Assembly: GCF_000374165.1 (NCBI RefSeq)
Contig: NZ_KB893672.1
Span: 1-59,013, forward strand
DNA length: 59,013 nucleotides
Direction: 5' to 3'
DNA from: Parafrankia elaeagni
GTDB taxonomy: Bacteria; Actinomycetota; Actinomycetes; Frankiales; Frankiaceae
Numbering within the stretch: the stretch's first letter is position 1; each line of letters opens with the position of its first letter. The notes beneath the pieces are model-generated. The model did no database searches and was not told where the DNA came from. It worked only from the letters and a program-made list of their open reading frames with translations. This document shows, piece by piece, positions 33,679 to 43,538 of this stretch. The position numbers and the translations under genes were made by a program.

Positions 33679-34548
33679 ATGAGCACCGGTCCGGAGCTGA
33701 TCGCGGTCACCGGGGCCTCCGGGCGCCTCGGCGGCAGGGTCGCGCGCCGGCTCGCCGCGGCGGGTGTCGCCCAGCGGCTGGTGGTCCGGGATCCGGCGCG
33801 GGCGCCGCAGCTCCCGGCGGCGACGGTCGCCCGGGCCGCGTTCGGCGAGCCCGAAGCGGCCCGCGCGGCGCTGACGGGAGTGGCGACGGTCCTGATGGTC
33901 TCCGCCGCGGAGGCTCCCGACCGGGTCGCCCAGCACACCGCGTTCATCGACGCGGCGGCCGCGGCCGGCGTCGAGCACCTGGTCTACATCTCGTTCTACG
34001 GGGCGGCGCCGGACTGCACCTTCACTCTGGGGCGGGACCACGCCGCGACCGAGCGGCACCTGCAGGGCTCCGGGCTGCGGTACACCGTGCTGCGCGACAA
34101 CCTCTACGCCGACTTCCTGCCCGCGCTGGTCGGGCCGGGCGACGTCATCCGCGGCCCGGCCGCGGACGGGCACGTCGCGGTCGTGGCCCAGGACGACATC
34201 GCCGACGCCGCCGTGACCGTGCTGCGCGAACCCGCCCCGCACGCGGGCGTGACCTACTCGCTGACCGGCCCGGAGGCGCCGACCCTCCATGACGTGGCCG
34301 CGCTGCTCGCCGAGACCACCGGGCGCCCGATCACCTACCGGCCCGAGACGGTCGCCGAGGCGTACGCCTCCCGGGCCGTCCACGGCGCGCCCGGCTGGCA
34401 GGTCGACGCCTGGGTCTCGACCTACACGGCGATCGCCGCCGGTGAGCTCGCCGCCGTCACGGACGATGTCCCGGCGCTGACCGGCCGCCCGGCGACCTCC
34501 TTCGCCGAGCTTCTGCGACGGGGCGGTCCGGCCTACCCGGCGGAGTAA
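33679..34548 (+). CDS. NmrA-like NAD(P)-binding oxidoreductase (QOR2 type)
   Basis: This 289-residue protein has a Rossmann N-terminus LIAVTGASGRLGGRVARRLAAAG (GxxGxxG) and lacks the YxxxK pair of classical SDRs. Further motifs, such as VLMVSAAEAPDRVAQH and YISFYGAAPDCTFTLGRDH, match the NmrA-like/QOR2 quinone reductase group. Some members are redox sensors rather than enzymes. ATG at 33679 puts the nucleotide-binding strand at the usual distance from the start. It follows the regulator gene by 87 bases on the same strand. Confidence 0.85.
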   Translation: MSTGPELIAVTGASGRLGGRVARRLAAAGVAQRLVVRDPARAPQLPAATVARAAFGEPEAARAALTGVATVLMVSAAEAPDRVAQHTAFIDAAAAAGVEHLVYISFYGAAPDCTFTLGRDHAATERHLQGSGLRYTVLRDNLYADFLPALVGPGDVIRGPAADGHVAVVAQDDIADAAVTVLREPAPHAGVTYSLTGPEAPTLHDVAALLAETTGRPITYRPETVAEAYASRAVHGAPGWQVDAWVSTYTAIAAGELAAVTDDVPALTGRPATSFAELLRRGGPAYPAE

Positions 34549-34586
34549 CACCCGCGGGTTCGCCGTGGCCGTCTCGCGTCGGCTAT

Positions 34587-34640
34587 CCGCCCGGCACCGG
34601 GTGACCGCCCGGCACCGGGTGACCGCCCGGCACCGGGTGA
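34587..34640. repeat. 18-bp tandem repeat, three copies, intergenic
   Basis: CCGCCCGGCACCGGGTGA is repeated three times. Each unit contains CCGG-CA-CCGG, so the array can also fold into several small hairpins after the end of the oxidoreductase gene. Confidence 0.9.
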
Positions 34641-34763
34641 CCGGATGAACTCACGACGAATTTCCGATGTCCGCCCGAACCGGGCTGCTTCCGGCTTCCC
34701 GAAAACCCCTACCTTGATGATCCGACGGTTCGGTTGTGCGGAAAAACGGGAGTGAACTGAGGC

Positions 34764-36299
34764 GTGGGCTGGCTGAGTGCCGAGAACTCCGTGGCCATCC
34801 TGACCGCAGTACTCGGTATCGCCGCGTCCTTCGCGGTCGTCTGGTACGAGCGGCGGGTGCCGCGCCGCCGGCGCATCGGCTACCGCGTCCAGATGGACCT
34901 GCCGGTGGGCAGCGACAACCGCAGCGGCGCGGGGCAGGCGGATATCCGGCTCGGCCTGTTCAACGACCTTCCCGACATGGCGGATGCCACGCTCGTCCTG
35001 CTGCGGGTCGAGAACGACGGCGCCGAGAGTGTCGCCGACACCGACTACACCAGTCGCGACCTGCACGGACTCACCGTCGTCTTCACCGGCCGCATTGTCC
35101 GCGGTGTGGCTGTCACCGTCACCCAGCCCGACGCCGAGCACCTGATGGAACACTTCGTGCCGTCGCGGGTGATGCGGGACAGCAGCAACACGATCTACCT
35201 CCCGAAGGTCCCGCTCAACCGCGGTCAGCACTACAAACTGCTCGTCCTGCTCACCGGCGGGAGTGTCGGCGACGCCGTGCGGGTCGGCGGCGGGATCCGG
35301 GATGGCGCCGTGGTCCCCAACCGGAGCACGACCGTCGACGACAAACTGCCGCTGTTCAGCCGGGCCGCCCGCCTGATCACCGTGTTGCTCACCGTGTGCG
35401 TGACCGTGCTGGCGGCCATCATCGTCGTGCGCGGGGACGCCCCCGGGCCCATCGGATGCGAGACCGGGACTCTCACAGTGACCGGCTCGACCGCCTTCGC
35501 GCCGGTCGTCCAGAAAATCGCCTCCCGGTACGAGGCGGACTGCCCAGGTTCGACGATCACGGTGGACGCGCGCGGCAGCAACGAGGGAATCCAGAAACTC
35601 GTGGATGCCGGGGAGGCCGCGAACGGCGTGCCGCCGGTGATCGCCATTCGCGACGGTGCCGGATCCGATCTCGACCCGAACCTGGAGGGGGAGCGTGTCG
35701 CGGTCTCCGCCTTCACGGTCGTGCTGAACGACGACGTGCCGATCACCGATCTCTCCCTCGAGCAGCTGCGCCGCATCTACCGGGGGGATGTCGCCGACTG
35801 GAGCGAGCTCGGTGGCCCGCGTCTCCCGATCCGGCTGGTGAGCAGGGACGCCAACTCCGGCACGCGTGACCTGTTCCGGCGGCGCGTCCTCGACGGGCGC
35901 GGTGAACCCGCCTTCAGCTCGTTGGACTGCGAACACCGGAACTCGCCGCACGACACGGTCATCCGCTGCGAGCTCGACAGCACCGACCGGGTTCTGAGAA
36001 CCGTGGCTCGCCTGCCGGGAGCCATCGGCTACAGCGAGCTGCGCACCGCCAGCACCGTCACCGGCCTGCACACCGTGAGCCTGGACGGGCAGGCGCCGTC
36101 GATCGAGGAGATCGGCCGCAGCTCCTATCCCTTCGTGGAGATCGAGTACGCCTTCACCTACGGTCGGCCGGCCGCGGACTCGCTCGTCTCCAGCTTCCTC
36201 ACCTACCTGACACAGGACGCGGGCCGGGGCCTCATGAAGGAAGAGGGGCACCTTCCCTGCTACAGCCCGGAGGGCCTTCGGCGCTGCCAGGAGCCCTGA
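34764..36299 (+). CDS. Membrane protein with extracellular PstS-like binding domain and separate N-terminal domain
   Basis: This is a 511-residue protein with GTG at 34764. Membrane helix 1 (residues 9-27) is followed by RRVPRRRR, which should hold the next 170-residue beta-rich domain in the cytoplasm. Helix 2 (203-222) leads to an extracellular C-terminal domain of the PBP_like_2/PstS type, beginning TVTGSTAFAPVVQKIASRY and containing SRDANSGTRDLF, the phosphate-pocket motif of PstS. The layout (cytoplasmic domain, helix, ligand-binding domain outside) suggests a sensor or scaffold rather than a simple binding protein. No pst transport genes are adjacent. Topology and role are inference. 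Confidence 0.82.
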   Translation: MGWLSAENSVAILTAVLGIAASFAVVWYERRVPRRRRIGYRVQMDLPVGSDNRSGAGQADIRLGLFNDLPDMADATLVLLRVENDGAESVADTDYTSRDLHGLTVVFTGRIVRGVAVTVTQPDAEHLMEHFVPSRVMRDSSNTIYLPKVPLNRGQHYKLLVLLTGGSVGDAVRVGGGIRDGAVVPNRSTTVDDKLPLFSRAARLITVLLTVCVTVLAAIIVVRGDAPGPIGCETGTLTVTGSTAFAPVVQKIASRYEADCPGSTITVDARGSNEGIQKLVDAGEAANGVPPVIAIRDGAGSDLDPNLEGERVAVSAFTVVLNDDVPITDLSLEQLRRIYRGDVADWSELGGPRLPIRLVSRDANSGTRDLFRRRVLDGRGEPAFSSLDCEHRNSPHDTVIRCELDSTDRVLRTVARLPGAIGYSELRTASTVTGLHTVSLDGQAPSIEEIGRSSYPFVEIEYAFTYGRPAADSLVSSFLTYLTQDAGRGLMKEEGHLPCYSPEGLRRCQEP

Positions 36300-36527
36300 A
36301 ATCCGTTGGACGGCCTACCGCCGGCCCCGCATGCTGGTGTCGGCACCGCCGGCACCAGGCCGTGCGCGCACGCGGTTGCGCGTCGATCCTCCGCTCGGCG
36401 GGGGCGAAAAACTGTCGGTCCCGCCGCGCATGCTTCGGGGGCCGGGGCGAGTCCGGCGCGGCGGAGCTCCGCCGCGCGGGCCCGCACCTGGTCCCAGACC
36501 GCAGGCGACGGCAGGAGCAACGAGGTC

Positions 36528-37559
36528 ATGTCAGACAACCGCCTGGCCATTGAGGTGGCCGGCCTGGTCAAGACGTTCGGGAAGACGCGTGCCGTCGACG
36601 GGGTGGATCTGGCCGTCCCCGCCGGCGGCGTGTACAGCGTGCTGGGGCCGAACGGCGCCGGCAAGACGACGACGATCCGCATCCTGGCGACCCTGCTCGC
36701 GCCGGACGCCGGCACGGTGCGGGTGCTCGGGCACGACGTGGTTCGCGAGGCCGACGCCATCCGCGCCCGGGTGAGCCTGACCGGCCAGTTCGCCTCGCTC
36801 GACGAGGACATCACCGGTACGGAGAACATGATCCTGTTGGCCCGCCTGCTCGGCTTCAGCCGGTCGGGCGCGCGGGAACGGGCCACCGAGCTGCTGACGG
36901 CGTTCGACCTGACCGAGGCCGCCGGCCGCCAGGTGAAGACCTACTCCGGCGGGATGCGGCGCCGCCTCGACATCGCCGCCAGCATCATCGTCTCCCCTGA
37001 CCTGCTGTTCCTGGACGAGCCGACCACCGGCCTCGACCCGCGCAGCCGCAACCAGGTGTGGGACATCGTGCGCGCCCTGGTCGCGGGTGGCACGACGGTG
37101 CTGCTCACCACCCAGTACCTCGACGAGGCGGACCAGCTGGCCGACCAGATCGCGGTGATCGAGCACGGCCGGGTGATCGCCGAGGGAACCTCCGGCGACC
37201 TGAAGGCCCGGGTCGGCGGCGGCGCCGTGCACGTCCGGCTGCGCGACGCCGAGCGCAGGCCGGAGGCGGCGCGGCTGCTGACGGCGGTGCTCGGGGTGCC
37301 GGTCGAGCTGGCCTCCGACCCGGTCGCCCTCGCCGCGACCGTCTCGGACGCCGAGCTCGTCGCCCGCGGGCTGACCGAGCTCACCCGCTCCGGGTTCGAG
37401 ATCACCGAGTTCGCCCTCGGCCAGCCCAGCCTGGACGAGGTCTTCCTGGCCCTCACCGGCCACCCCGCCGATGCGGGCGGAGGGCCGGGTGGCCGTTCCG
37501 AAGCCGCCGGCGCCGGTCTGCCCACCGCCTCCGCGACGACGAAGGAGCCTGTCGCATGA
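36528..37559 (+). CDS. ABC exporter ATPase, DrrA type
   Basis: This 343-residue ATPase has Walker [13 protein letters not shown] near residue 40, signature [15 protein letters not shown], Walker [21 protein letters not shown], and a DrrA-type C-terminal region after residue 230 ([23 protein letters not shown]). DrrA/DrrB pairs export drugs, lipids or polyketides. ATG at 36528 has GAGGTC just before it and GGAG further up. Its stop overlaps the start of the permease gene (ATGA), so the two are coupled. Confidence 0.92.
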   Translation: MSDNRLAIEVAGLVKTFGKTRAVDGVDLAVPAGGVYSVLGPNGAGKTTTIRILATLLAPDAGTVRVLGHDVVREADAIRARVSLTGQFASLDEDITGTENMILLARLLGFSRSGARERATELLTAFDLTEAAGRQVKTYSGGMRRRLDIAASIIVSPDLLFLDEPTTGLDPRSRNQVWDIVRALVAGGTTVLLTTQYLDEADQLADQIAVIEHGRVIAEGTSGDLKARVGGGAVHVRLRDAERRPEAARLLTAVLGVPVELASDPVALAATVSDAELVARGLTELTRSGFEITEFALGQPSLDEVFLALTGHPADAGGGPGGRSEAAGAGLPTASATTKEPVA

Positions 37560-38497
37560 CCACCGCCTCGACCAACGCCACCTCGACCGAGGCCGCCACA
37601 GGAAGTGCTGCCTCGACCGGTGCCGTGGCGGATCCGGCCGCCGCGGTGGCCACACCGTCCGCCACTCCGGAGCCGCGCACCCCGGCCGGCGGCATCGACG
37701 AGCGGGTGCGGGCGGCCCTGACGCTGCGCAGCCGGCCGGCGCGACCGAGCGCGCTCTCGGCCTGCGTGACGTTCGGCTGGCGGGCGCTGCTGCGGATCAA
37801 GCACGTCCCGGAACAGCTCTTCGATGTCACAGCCTTCCCGATCATGATGACCCTGATGTTCAGCTACCTGTTCGGTGGAGCGCTGGCGGGCTCGACCGAC
37901 GAGTACATCCAGTTCTTCCTCCCCGGAATCCTGGTCGCGACCGTCATCATGATCACGATGTACACCGGGGTCGGCCTGAACACCGACATCACCAAGGGCG
38001 TCTTCGACCGGATCCGGTCACTGCCCGTCTGGCGGCCGGCCGCCCTGGTCGGCATGATGCTCGGCGACGCCGTCCGCTACACGGTTGCCGCCGTGCTGGT
38101 GATCTGCCTCGGCCTGGCGATCGGCTTCCGGCCGGACGGCGGTGTGGTCGGTGTGGTGCTGGGAGTGCTGCTCCTGCTGCTGTTCGCCTTCAGCCTGGCC
38201 TGGGTGTGGAACATCCTCGGCCTGGTGATGCGGACTCCCAACGCCGTGATGGGCGCCAGCATGATGGTGCTGTTCCCACTGACCTTCGGGAGCAACATCT
38301 ACGTCGATCCGGAGACCATGCCCGGCTGGCTGCAGGCGGCGGTCGACGTCAACCCGATCAGCCATCTCGTGACGGCCGTGCGGGGGCTGATGCACGACAC
38401 CGTCACCGCGGGGCAGCTCGGGTGGGTGTTCCTGTGGTGCGCGATCCTCGTCGCCGTCTTCGCCCCGATCACGATGCGCCTCTACGCCCGGCGCTGA
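37556..38497 (+). CDS. ABC-2 type permease, DrrB type
   Basis: This 313-residue membrane protein starts with an Ala/Thr-rich cytoplasmic tail of about 70 residues. About six hydrophobic segments follow, including [37 protein letters not shown] and the [14 protein letters not shown] helix at the end. The motif [21 protein letters not shown] is typical of DrrB/ABC-2 permeases. It forms the channel for the ATPase encoded just upstream. GAAGGAG precedes its ATG. The substrate is unknown. Confidence 0.9.
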   Translation: MTTASTNATSTEAATGSAASTGAVADPAAAVATPSATPEPRTPAGGIDERVRAALTLRSRPARPSALSACVTFGWRALLRIKHVPEQLFDVTAFPIMMTLMFSYLFGGALAGSTDEYIQFFLPGILVATVIMITMYTGVGLNTDITKGVFDRIRSLPVWRPAALVGMMLGDAVRYTVAAVLVICLGLAIGFRPDGGVVGVVLGVLLLLLFAFSLAWVWNILGLVMRTPNAVMGASMMVLFPLTFGSNIYVDPETMPGWLQAAVDVNPISHLVTAVRGLMHDTVTAGQLGWVFLWCAILVAVFAPITMRLYARR

Positions 38498-38532
38498 CGC
38501 GGGCGGTCAGGCGACCGCGCAGCATGGTGGGT

Positions 38533-41505
38533 ATGACGGACTCGGACGAGCGCGCCGGTGTCCCCGCGGCGCTGCGGGCGGCCGGGCTGGAGGTCCGCGA
38601 CGACCCCGGCACCAGGGCGATGTATGCCACGGACGCGTCGCTGTACCGCATCCCGCCGCTGGCCGTCGTGCGCCCGCGGCATGTCGACGAGGTCGCCTGC
38701 GTCCTGGACGCCGCCCGTGCGTTCGGGGTCGGGATCACGGCCCGGGGCGCCGGCACGTCCATCGCGGGCAACGCGATCGGCCGGGGCATCGTTCTCGACT
38801 TCAGCCGCCATCTCGGCCGGGTGCTGGAGATCGATGCCGGCACCCGCACCGCCGTCGTCGAGCCCGGCACGGTGCACGCGGTGCTGCAGCGGGCGGCGCT
38901 GCCACTCGGGCTGCGGTTCGGCCCCGATCCGTCCAGCCACTCACGCTGCACCGTCGGCGGGATGATCGGCAACAACGCCTGCGGCAGCCGGGCCCTCGGC
39001 TACGGCCGCACCAGCGACAACGTGGTGGCGATGACTCACCTGCTGGCGTCGGGCGAGACGCTGCGCACCGGGTACGACGCCGCCGGCGCGCCGGTCGTCG
39101 ACGGGCCCGCCCGGCTGCTGGCCGCCCTGCGCGCAGCGGCCGGCCGGCATCTCGCCGCGGCCCGCACCGAGTTCGACACCTTCGGCCGGCAGCTGAGCGG
39201 GTATGCCGCGGCGCATCTGCTGCCGGAGCGGTTCGACCTGGGCCGGGCCCTCGTCGGCTCCGAGGGCACGCTCGGCCTGCTGACCCAGGCCACGGTGCGA
39301 CTGGTGACCGATCCCGAGCACCGGGTGGTGGTCGCGATCGGTTTCGCCGACATCGTGCGGGCCGGCGAGGCGGCGCCGGCGGTCGTGGCGTTCGGCCCGA
39401 CGGCGTGCGAGGGGCTGGACCAGCGGCTGGTCGACGTCCTGCGCGGCCGGCGGGGTGACACGGCGGTCCCGGCACTGCCCCGCGGGGCCGCCTGGCTGTT
39501 CGCGGAGGTCGCGGGCGATGACCGCGCCGAGGTGCTCGACCGGGCCGGCGCACTCGCCGCGGCCGGCCTCGGGACGCAGGCCCGGATCGTGACCGACCCG
39601 GCCGAGCAGGCCCGGCTGTGGCGCATCCGCGAGGACGGCGCGGGGCTGGCGGGGCGGGCACCGTCCGGGCGCCCGGCCTGGCCGGGGCTGGAGGACGCGG
39701 CGGTCCCCCCGCAGCGGCTGGGCGCCTACCTCGCGCGCTTCGACGAGCTCGTCGAAGCGTACGGGCTGACCTGCGCGCCGTACGGCCACTTCGGCGACGG
39801 ATGCATGCACGTGCGGCTCGACTTCCCGTTCGACCGCCCCGACGGGCTGCGGGTCCTGCGGGAGTTCCTGACAGCCGCCGCCGGGCTGGTGGCGGAGTTC
39901 GGCGGGTCGATCTCGGGTGAGCACGGTGACGGGCGGGCCCGCGGCGAGCTGCTCGCCCGGATGTACTCGGCCGACGCGATCCGCCTGTTCGGCGAGGTCA
40001 AGCACGCCTTCGACCCGGACAACCGGCTCAACCCCGGGGTGCTGACCGACCCCGATCCGTTCGACGCCGACGTGCGGATGGCCGGCGTCACCTACCGCCG
40101 GGACCTCGCCTTCGCCTACCCGCACGATGGCGGTGACCTGGCGGAGGCCGTCCACCGCTGCACCGGGGTGGGCCGGTGCCGGGCCGACACCCGCACCGGT
40201 GGTGGCGTGATGTGCCCGTCCTACCTCGCCACCCGGGAGGAGAAGGACTCCACCCGCGGCCGGGCCCGGGTGCTGCAGGACGTCGTGCGCGGCGACCTGG
40301 ACTGGCGGGCGCCCGACGTCCACGACGCACTCGACCTGTGCCTGGCGTGCAAGGGGTGCGCGTCGGACTGCCCGACCGGCATCGACATGGCGCTGTACAA
40401 GGCGGAGGCACTGCACCAGAAGTACCGGCGCCGGGGCCCGCTGCGGCCCGGGTACCGGCTCGGGCTGCGGCCACGGTCGCACTACACCCTCGGCCGGCTG
40501 CCCCGGTGGGCGCGGCTCGCCGGGCGGGCGCCGCGGCTGGCGAACGCACTGCCGACGCTCCCGGTCCTCGGCCGGCTCGGGCTGTTCCTGGCCGGGGTGG
40601 ACCGGCGCCGCACCGTCCCGGCGTTCGCGCCGGCCCCGTTCCGCCGCTGGTGGGCCGACCAGCTCGTGGGCGGGCCCGAGGCTGCCGACGGGCCGGGTGC
40701 CGGCACCCCGGTGCTGTTGTTCGTCGACACGTTCTCCGACCACTTCACGCCGGCGGCGGCCCGGGCGGTCGTGCGGGTGCTGCGCGCGGCGGGCTACCAG
40801 CCGCGGATCCCGTCCGCGGGTGCCTGCTGCGGTCTGACCTGGATCACCACCGGCCAGCTCGACACCGCCCGCCGCATCCTCGGCCGCACCGTGGCGGAAC
40901 TGGCGGCCAGCGCCCGTGCCGGCATCCCCGTCGTGGGCATCGAACCGTCCTGCACCGCCGTGCTGCGCGCGGACGCCGTCGAACTGCTCGGCCGGACCGG
41001 CCACGCCGAGGAAGCCCGGCTCGTCGCCGCCGCCACCCGCACGGTGGCCGAGCTGCTGACCGCCACGCCGACCTGGGCGCCCCCCGACCTGACCGGCACC
41101 ACGGTCGTCGCCCAGCCGCACTGCCACCACCACGCGGTGCTCGGCTGGGCCGCCGACCTGGCGCTGCTCGAACGTGCGGGCGCGCAGGTCACGACACTGA
41201 ACGGTTGCTGCGGGCTGGCCGGCAACTTCGGCGTGGAGATCGGGCATCACGAGGTGTCGGTGTCGGTCGCCGGCCAGCATCTCCTCCCCGGGCTGGACGC
41301 CGCGCCGGGTGCGGTCGTCCTCGCGGACGGGTTCTCCTGCCGCACCCAGATCGCCGACCTGCGCGGCCGCCGCGCGCTCCACCTGGCCGAACTTCTCAGC
41401 CCCGACCCCGACCCCGACCCCGCCACGACCGCAGCGGCCGCAGCAGCGGGGTCTTCTTCTGCTGGTGCCCGGCCATCCGGCCCAGAATGTCGTCGAGCGC
41501 GGTGA
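38533..41505 (+). CDS. FAD- and Fe-S-containing oxidoreductase (GlcD-GlcF / D-2-hydroxyacid dehydrogenase type)
   Basis: This is a fusion protein of about 990 residues. The N-terminal FAD-binding domain has RGAGTSIAGNAIG and GGMIGNNACGSRAL. A FAD-oxidase C-terminal domain follows (YGHFGDGCMHVRLDF, SGEHGDGRARGELL). Two Fe-S clusters come from CTGVGRC..MCPSY and CLACKGCASDCPTG. Two cysteine-rich CCG domains (ACCGLTWITTG, GCCGLAGNFG) are as in GlcF/HdrB. It should oxidise a D-2-hydroxyacid such as D-lactate or 2-hydroxyglutarate and pass electrons to the membrane chain. ATG at 38524 is an alternative start. The last 35 residues (PDPDPDP, poly-Ala) overlap the convergent pyruvate kinase gene. Confidence 0.9.
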   Translation: MTDSDERAGVPAALRAAGLEVRDDPGTRAMYATDASLYRIPPLAVVRPRHVDEVACVLDAARAFGVGITARGAGTSIAGNAIGRGIVLDFSRHLGRVLEIDAGTRTAVVEPGTVHAVLQRAALPLGLRFGPDPSSHSRCTVGGMIGNNACGSRALGYGRTSDNVVAMTHLLASGETLRTGYDAAGAPVVDGPARLLAALRAAAGRHLAAARTEFDTFGRQLSGYAAAHLLPERFDLGRALVGSEGTLGLLTQATVRLVTDPEHRVVVAIGFADIVRAGEAAPAVVAFGPTACEGLDQRLVDVLRGRRGDTAVPALPRGAAWLFAEVAGDDRAEVLDRAGALAAAGLGTQARIVTDPAEQARLWRIREDGAGLAGRAPSGRPAWPGLEDAAVPPQRLGAYLARFDELVEAYGLTCAPYGHFGDGCMHVRLDFPFDRPDGLRVLREFLTAAAGLVAEFGGSISGEHGDGRARGELLARMYSADAIRLFGEVKHAFDPDNRLNPGVLTDPDPFDADVRMAGVTYRRDLAFAYPHDGGDLAEAVHRCTGVGRCRADTRTGGGVMCPSYLATREEKDSTRGRARVLQDVVRGDLDWRAPDVHDALDLCLACKGCASDCPTGIDMALYKAEALHQKYRRRGPLRPGYRLGLRPRSHYTLGRLPRWARLAGRAPRLANALPTLPVLGRLGLFLAGVDRRRTVPAFAPAPFRRWWADQLVGGPEAADGPGAGTPVLLFVDTFSDHFTPAAARAVVRVLRAAGYQPRIPSAGACCGLTWITTGQLDTARRILGRTVAELAASARAGIPVVGIEPSCTAVLRADAVELLGRTGHAEEARLVAAATRTVAELLTATPTWAPPDLTGTTVVAQPHCHHHAVLGWAADLALLERAGAQVTTLNGCCGLAGNFGVEIGHHEVSVSVAGQHLLPGLDAAPGAVVLADGFSCRTQIADLRGRRALHLAELLSPDPDPDPATTAAAAAAGSSSAGARPSGPECRRAR

Positions 41506-43459
41506 TCGCCTCGTCGATGTGCGGGCCCTTGTTCAACATCACGCACTCCGCGCGCTGCCCCATCGCCGCGTCGGTGATCTCCGCCCGCGCCGGCGTGCCG
41601 GTCTTCGCCAGCGTGTCCAGGACCTCCGTCGCCCAGATGGTCGGCACATGCGCGGCGGTGGCGAGCCAGAGGATCTCCTCCTGCAGCTCGGCGAGCCGCT
41701 GGTAGCCGCCCTCCACCGCCAGATCCCCGCGCGCGATCATCACGCCGGCCAGCGGAGCCCGCAGTGCCGCCAGCAGCAGGTCGGGCAGGTTCGCGAACCC
41801 CTCGGTGGTCTCGATCTTGAGGATCAGGCCGAGGTCGTCCCCCCGCCCGGCCGCACTGATCGCCTCCAGCGCCTGCTCGACGTCGACGGCGCCGCGCACG
41901 AACGAGATCGCGACCAGGTCGGCCATCTCCACGGCCACCGACAGCGCGTCCCGGTCGTCCCCGGTCAGCCCCTCGTGGGGGAGCCGGGTCCCGGGCAGGT
42001 TCACGCCCTTGTCCGCCCGCAGCTTCGCGCCGCCGCGGCCTGAGGCGCGCAGCACCCGGACGTCGATGCCCTCGGGATCCACTGCCTCGACGACACCGGC
42101 GATCTTCCCGTCGTCCAGCGAGACCGGATCCTGGGGGCGGACGGCGTCGAAGACCGCCGGGAAGGTACAGCCCATCGACGCCGGCCCGGCCGGATCGTCG
42201 GGACCCGTCCCCCCGGGCCGGGCCGCCCGCGGCGACAGATCGCGGGTCAGCCGCAGGACGTCCCCCTGGCGCACCAGGTGGTGGGGCGCCCGGTGCGGCA
42301 GCGGACCCACCGTGCACCGCTCGTCGCCATGCCGCAGTTCGAGCCCGGTCTCCAGACAGGTCGTCTTCCACGCCTCGACGGTGATCGTCGGATACTCCGT
42401 ACGATCCGCATCCTCACCCCCGGCAGAGGATTCGCCCGCGTCCTCGGAGCCGGTGCTCGCAGGGCCGGAGCCCACCGCCACGACCCGCAGCCGGCGCCGG
42501 GACGAACGGGCGTCCCGCAGGGTGAGCTCGTCGCCGACCTGCACCCGGGCCAGCCAGTCGCCTGCCCCGAGCACCGGCACCCGCACCACCCCGTCCCGCG
42601 AGTCCGCCACGGGCGCGTCGACCACCTCGTGCTCCCCGTCGGGCACCGCGACCAGCTCGGCCGTGGCCGGCGTGACCGCCGCCCCCCGCAGGTCACGCAC
42701 CGGCCGCAGGCGCACCACCTGCGGCCCCGGGTCGAGCGGACCGGTCCGGACCTTCGGGCCGGCCAGGTCCACCGACACCAGACAGGTCCGGCCCAGCTCC
42801 TCGGCGGCCGCCCGGACATGGGCGGCCATCGCCCGCCATTCCCGCGGCCCGTCATGGGCGGTGTTGATCCGCGCCACGTTCATCCCGCGGGCGACGAGCC
42901 GATGCACCAGAGCGGCGTCGGTTGCGGCCTCGCTCGGCAACGTGACCATGATCCGCACACCGTGCCGGGCCGGCGGCGGCCCCAGCAGCTCGCCGGCGTT
43001 CGCCTCGATCCGGTCCCAGCCCTCGTCGTAGGTCGGCACCCGGTCGCCCTCCACAGCCTCGGCGGACTCGGCGGAACTGCCCGGCCGCAGCTGCCCGTGC
43101 AGGACGTCCACCACCGCCCGCACCGTGGCCTCGACGCACGGCTCGCACCGCCCCAGCGAGGACAGCCCACGCCGGGCGAGCGCCTCCTGCACCGGCCGCA
43201 GGTCCCGGCCCCGCAGAGCCAGGTAGTGCACCATGTTCCGGGCACTGGGCCGGTGCCGCGGGTGCACCCCCTCGACGTCCGCGCTCCGTGCCCGCTCCGC
43301 CCGCCGCAGGTCGGCCAGGATGCCCGTCAGCTCGTCGAGTAACAGCTCCCCGGCCTCGTCGCCCGGCCGGTCCGCCTGGTCGGCCCGCTCGCCGGCCGGC
43401 TCCGTCCGCTCGTCCCGCCTCGTCTCGCTCGCCGCCGTCACGCCCGCCCCGCCCTTCAC
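41396..43459 (-). CDS. Atypical pyruvate kinase-like protein with long N-terminal extension
   Basis: This is a 687-residue protein. Residues 1-165 are an extension not found in ordinary pyruvate kinases. Then come recognisable barrel motifs: MNVARINTAHDGP, DLAGPKVRTGPL, a beta-barrel insertion, KGVNLPGTRLPHEGL, LILKIETTEGFANL (catalytic lysine) and VMIARGDLAVE. The usual ATQMLESM reads ATEVLDTL and SGETA reads NKGPH. No C-terminal allosteric domain follows. Conversion of phosphoenolpyruvate is possible but not certain. GTG at 43459 or 43441 is the start. Its C-terminus (RGRGRG) comes from the 110-base overlap with the oxidoreductase gene. Confidence 0.85.
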   Translation of the reverse strand: MKGGAGVTAASETRRDERTEPAGERADQADRPGDEAGELLLDELTGILADLRRAERARSADVEGVHPRHRPSARNMVHYLALRGRDLRPVQEALARRGLSSLGRCEPCVEATVRAVVDVLHGQLRPGSSAESAEAVEGDRVPTYDEGWDRIEANAGELLGPPPARHGVRIMVTLPSEAATDAALVHRLVARGMNVARINTAHDGPREWRAMAAHVRAAAEELGRTCLVSVDLAGPKVRTGPLDPGPQVVRLRPVRDLRGAAVTPATAELVAVPDGEHEVVDAPVADSRDGVVRVPVLGAGDWLARVQVGDELTLRDARSSRRRLRVVAVGSGPASTGSEDAGESSAGGEDADRTEYPTITVEAWKTTCLETGLELRHGDERCTVGPLPHRAPHHLVRQGDVLRLTRDLSPRAARPGGTGPDDPAGPASMGCTFPAVFDAVRPQDPVSLDDGKIAGVVEAVDPEGIDVRVLRASGRGGAKLRADKGVNLPGTRLPHEGLTGDDRDALSVAVEMADLVAISFVRGAVDVEQALEAISAAGRGDDLGLILKIETTEGFANLPDLLLAALRAPLAGVMIARGDLAVEGGYQRLAELQEEILWLATAAHVPTIWATEVLDTLAKTGTPARAEITDAAMGQRAECVMLNKGPHIDEAITALDDILGRMAGHQQKKTPLLRPLRSWRGRGRGRG
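41400..41423. repeat. 6-bp tandem repeat in the convergent gene overlap
   Basis: CCCCGA is repeated about four times. The plus strand encodes PDPDPD in the oxidoreductase and the minus strand encodes GRGRG in the pyruvate kinase-like protein. Confidence 0.85.
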
Positions 43460-43538
43460 CTGGTCACAGCCTGCGAGGCAGGGCCTACCCAGGTTTCGGG
43501 CCCGGACGCCCGGCGGGGCGGGTGCCGGCCGGGCGAGG

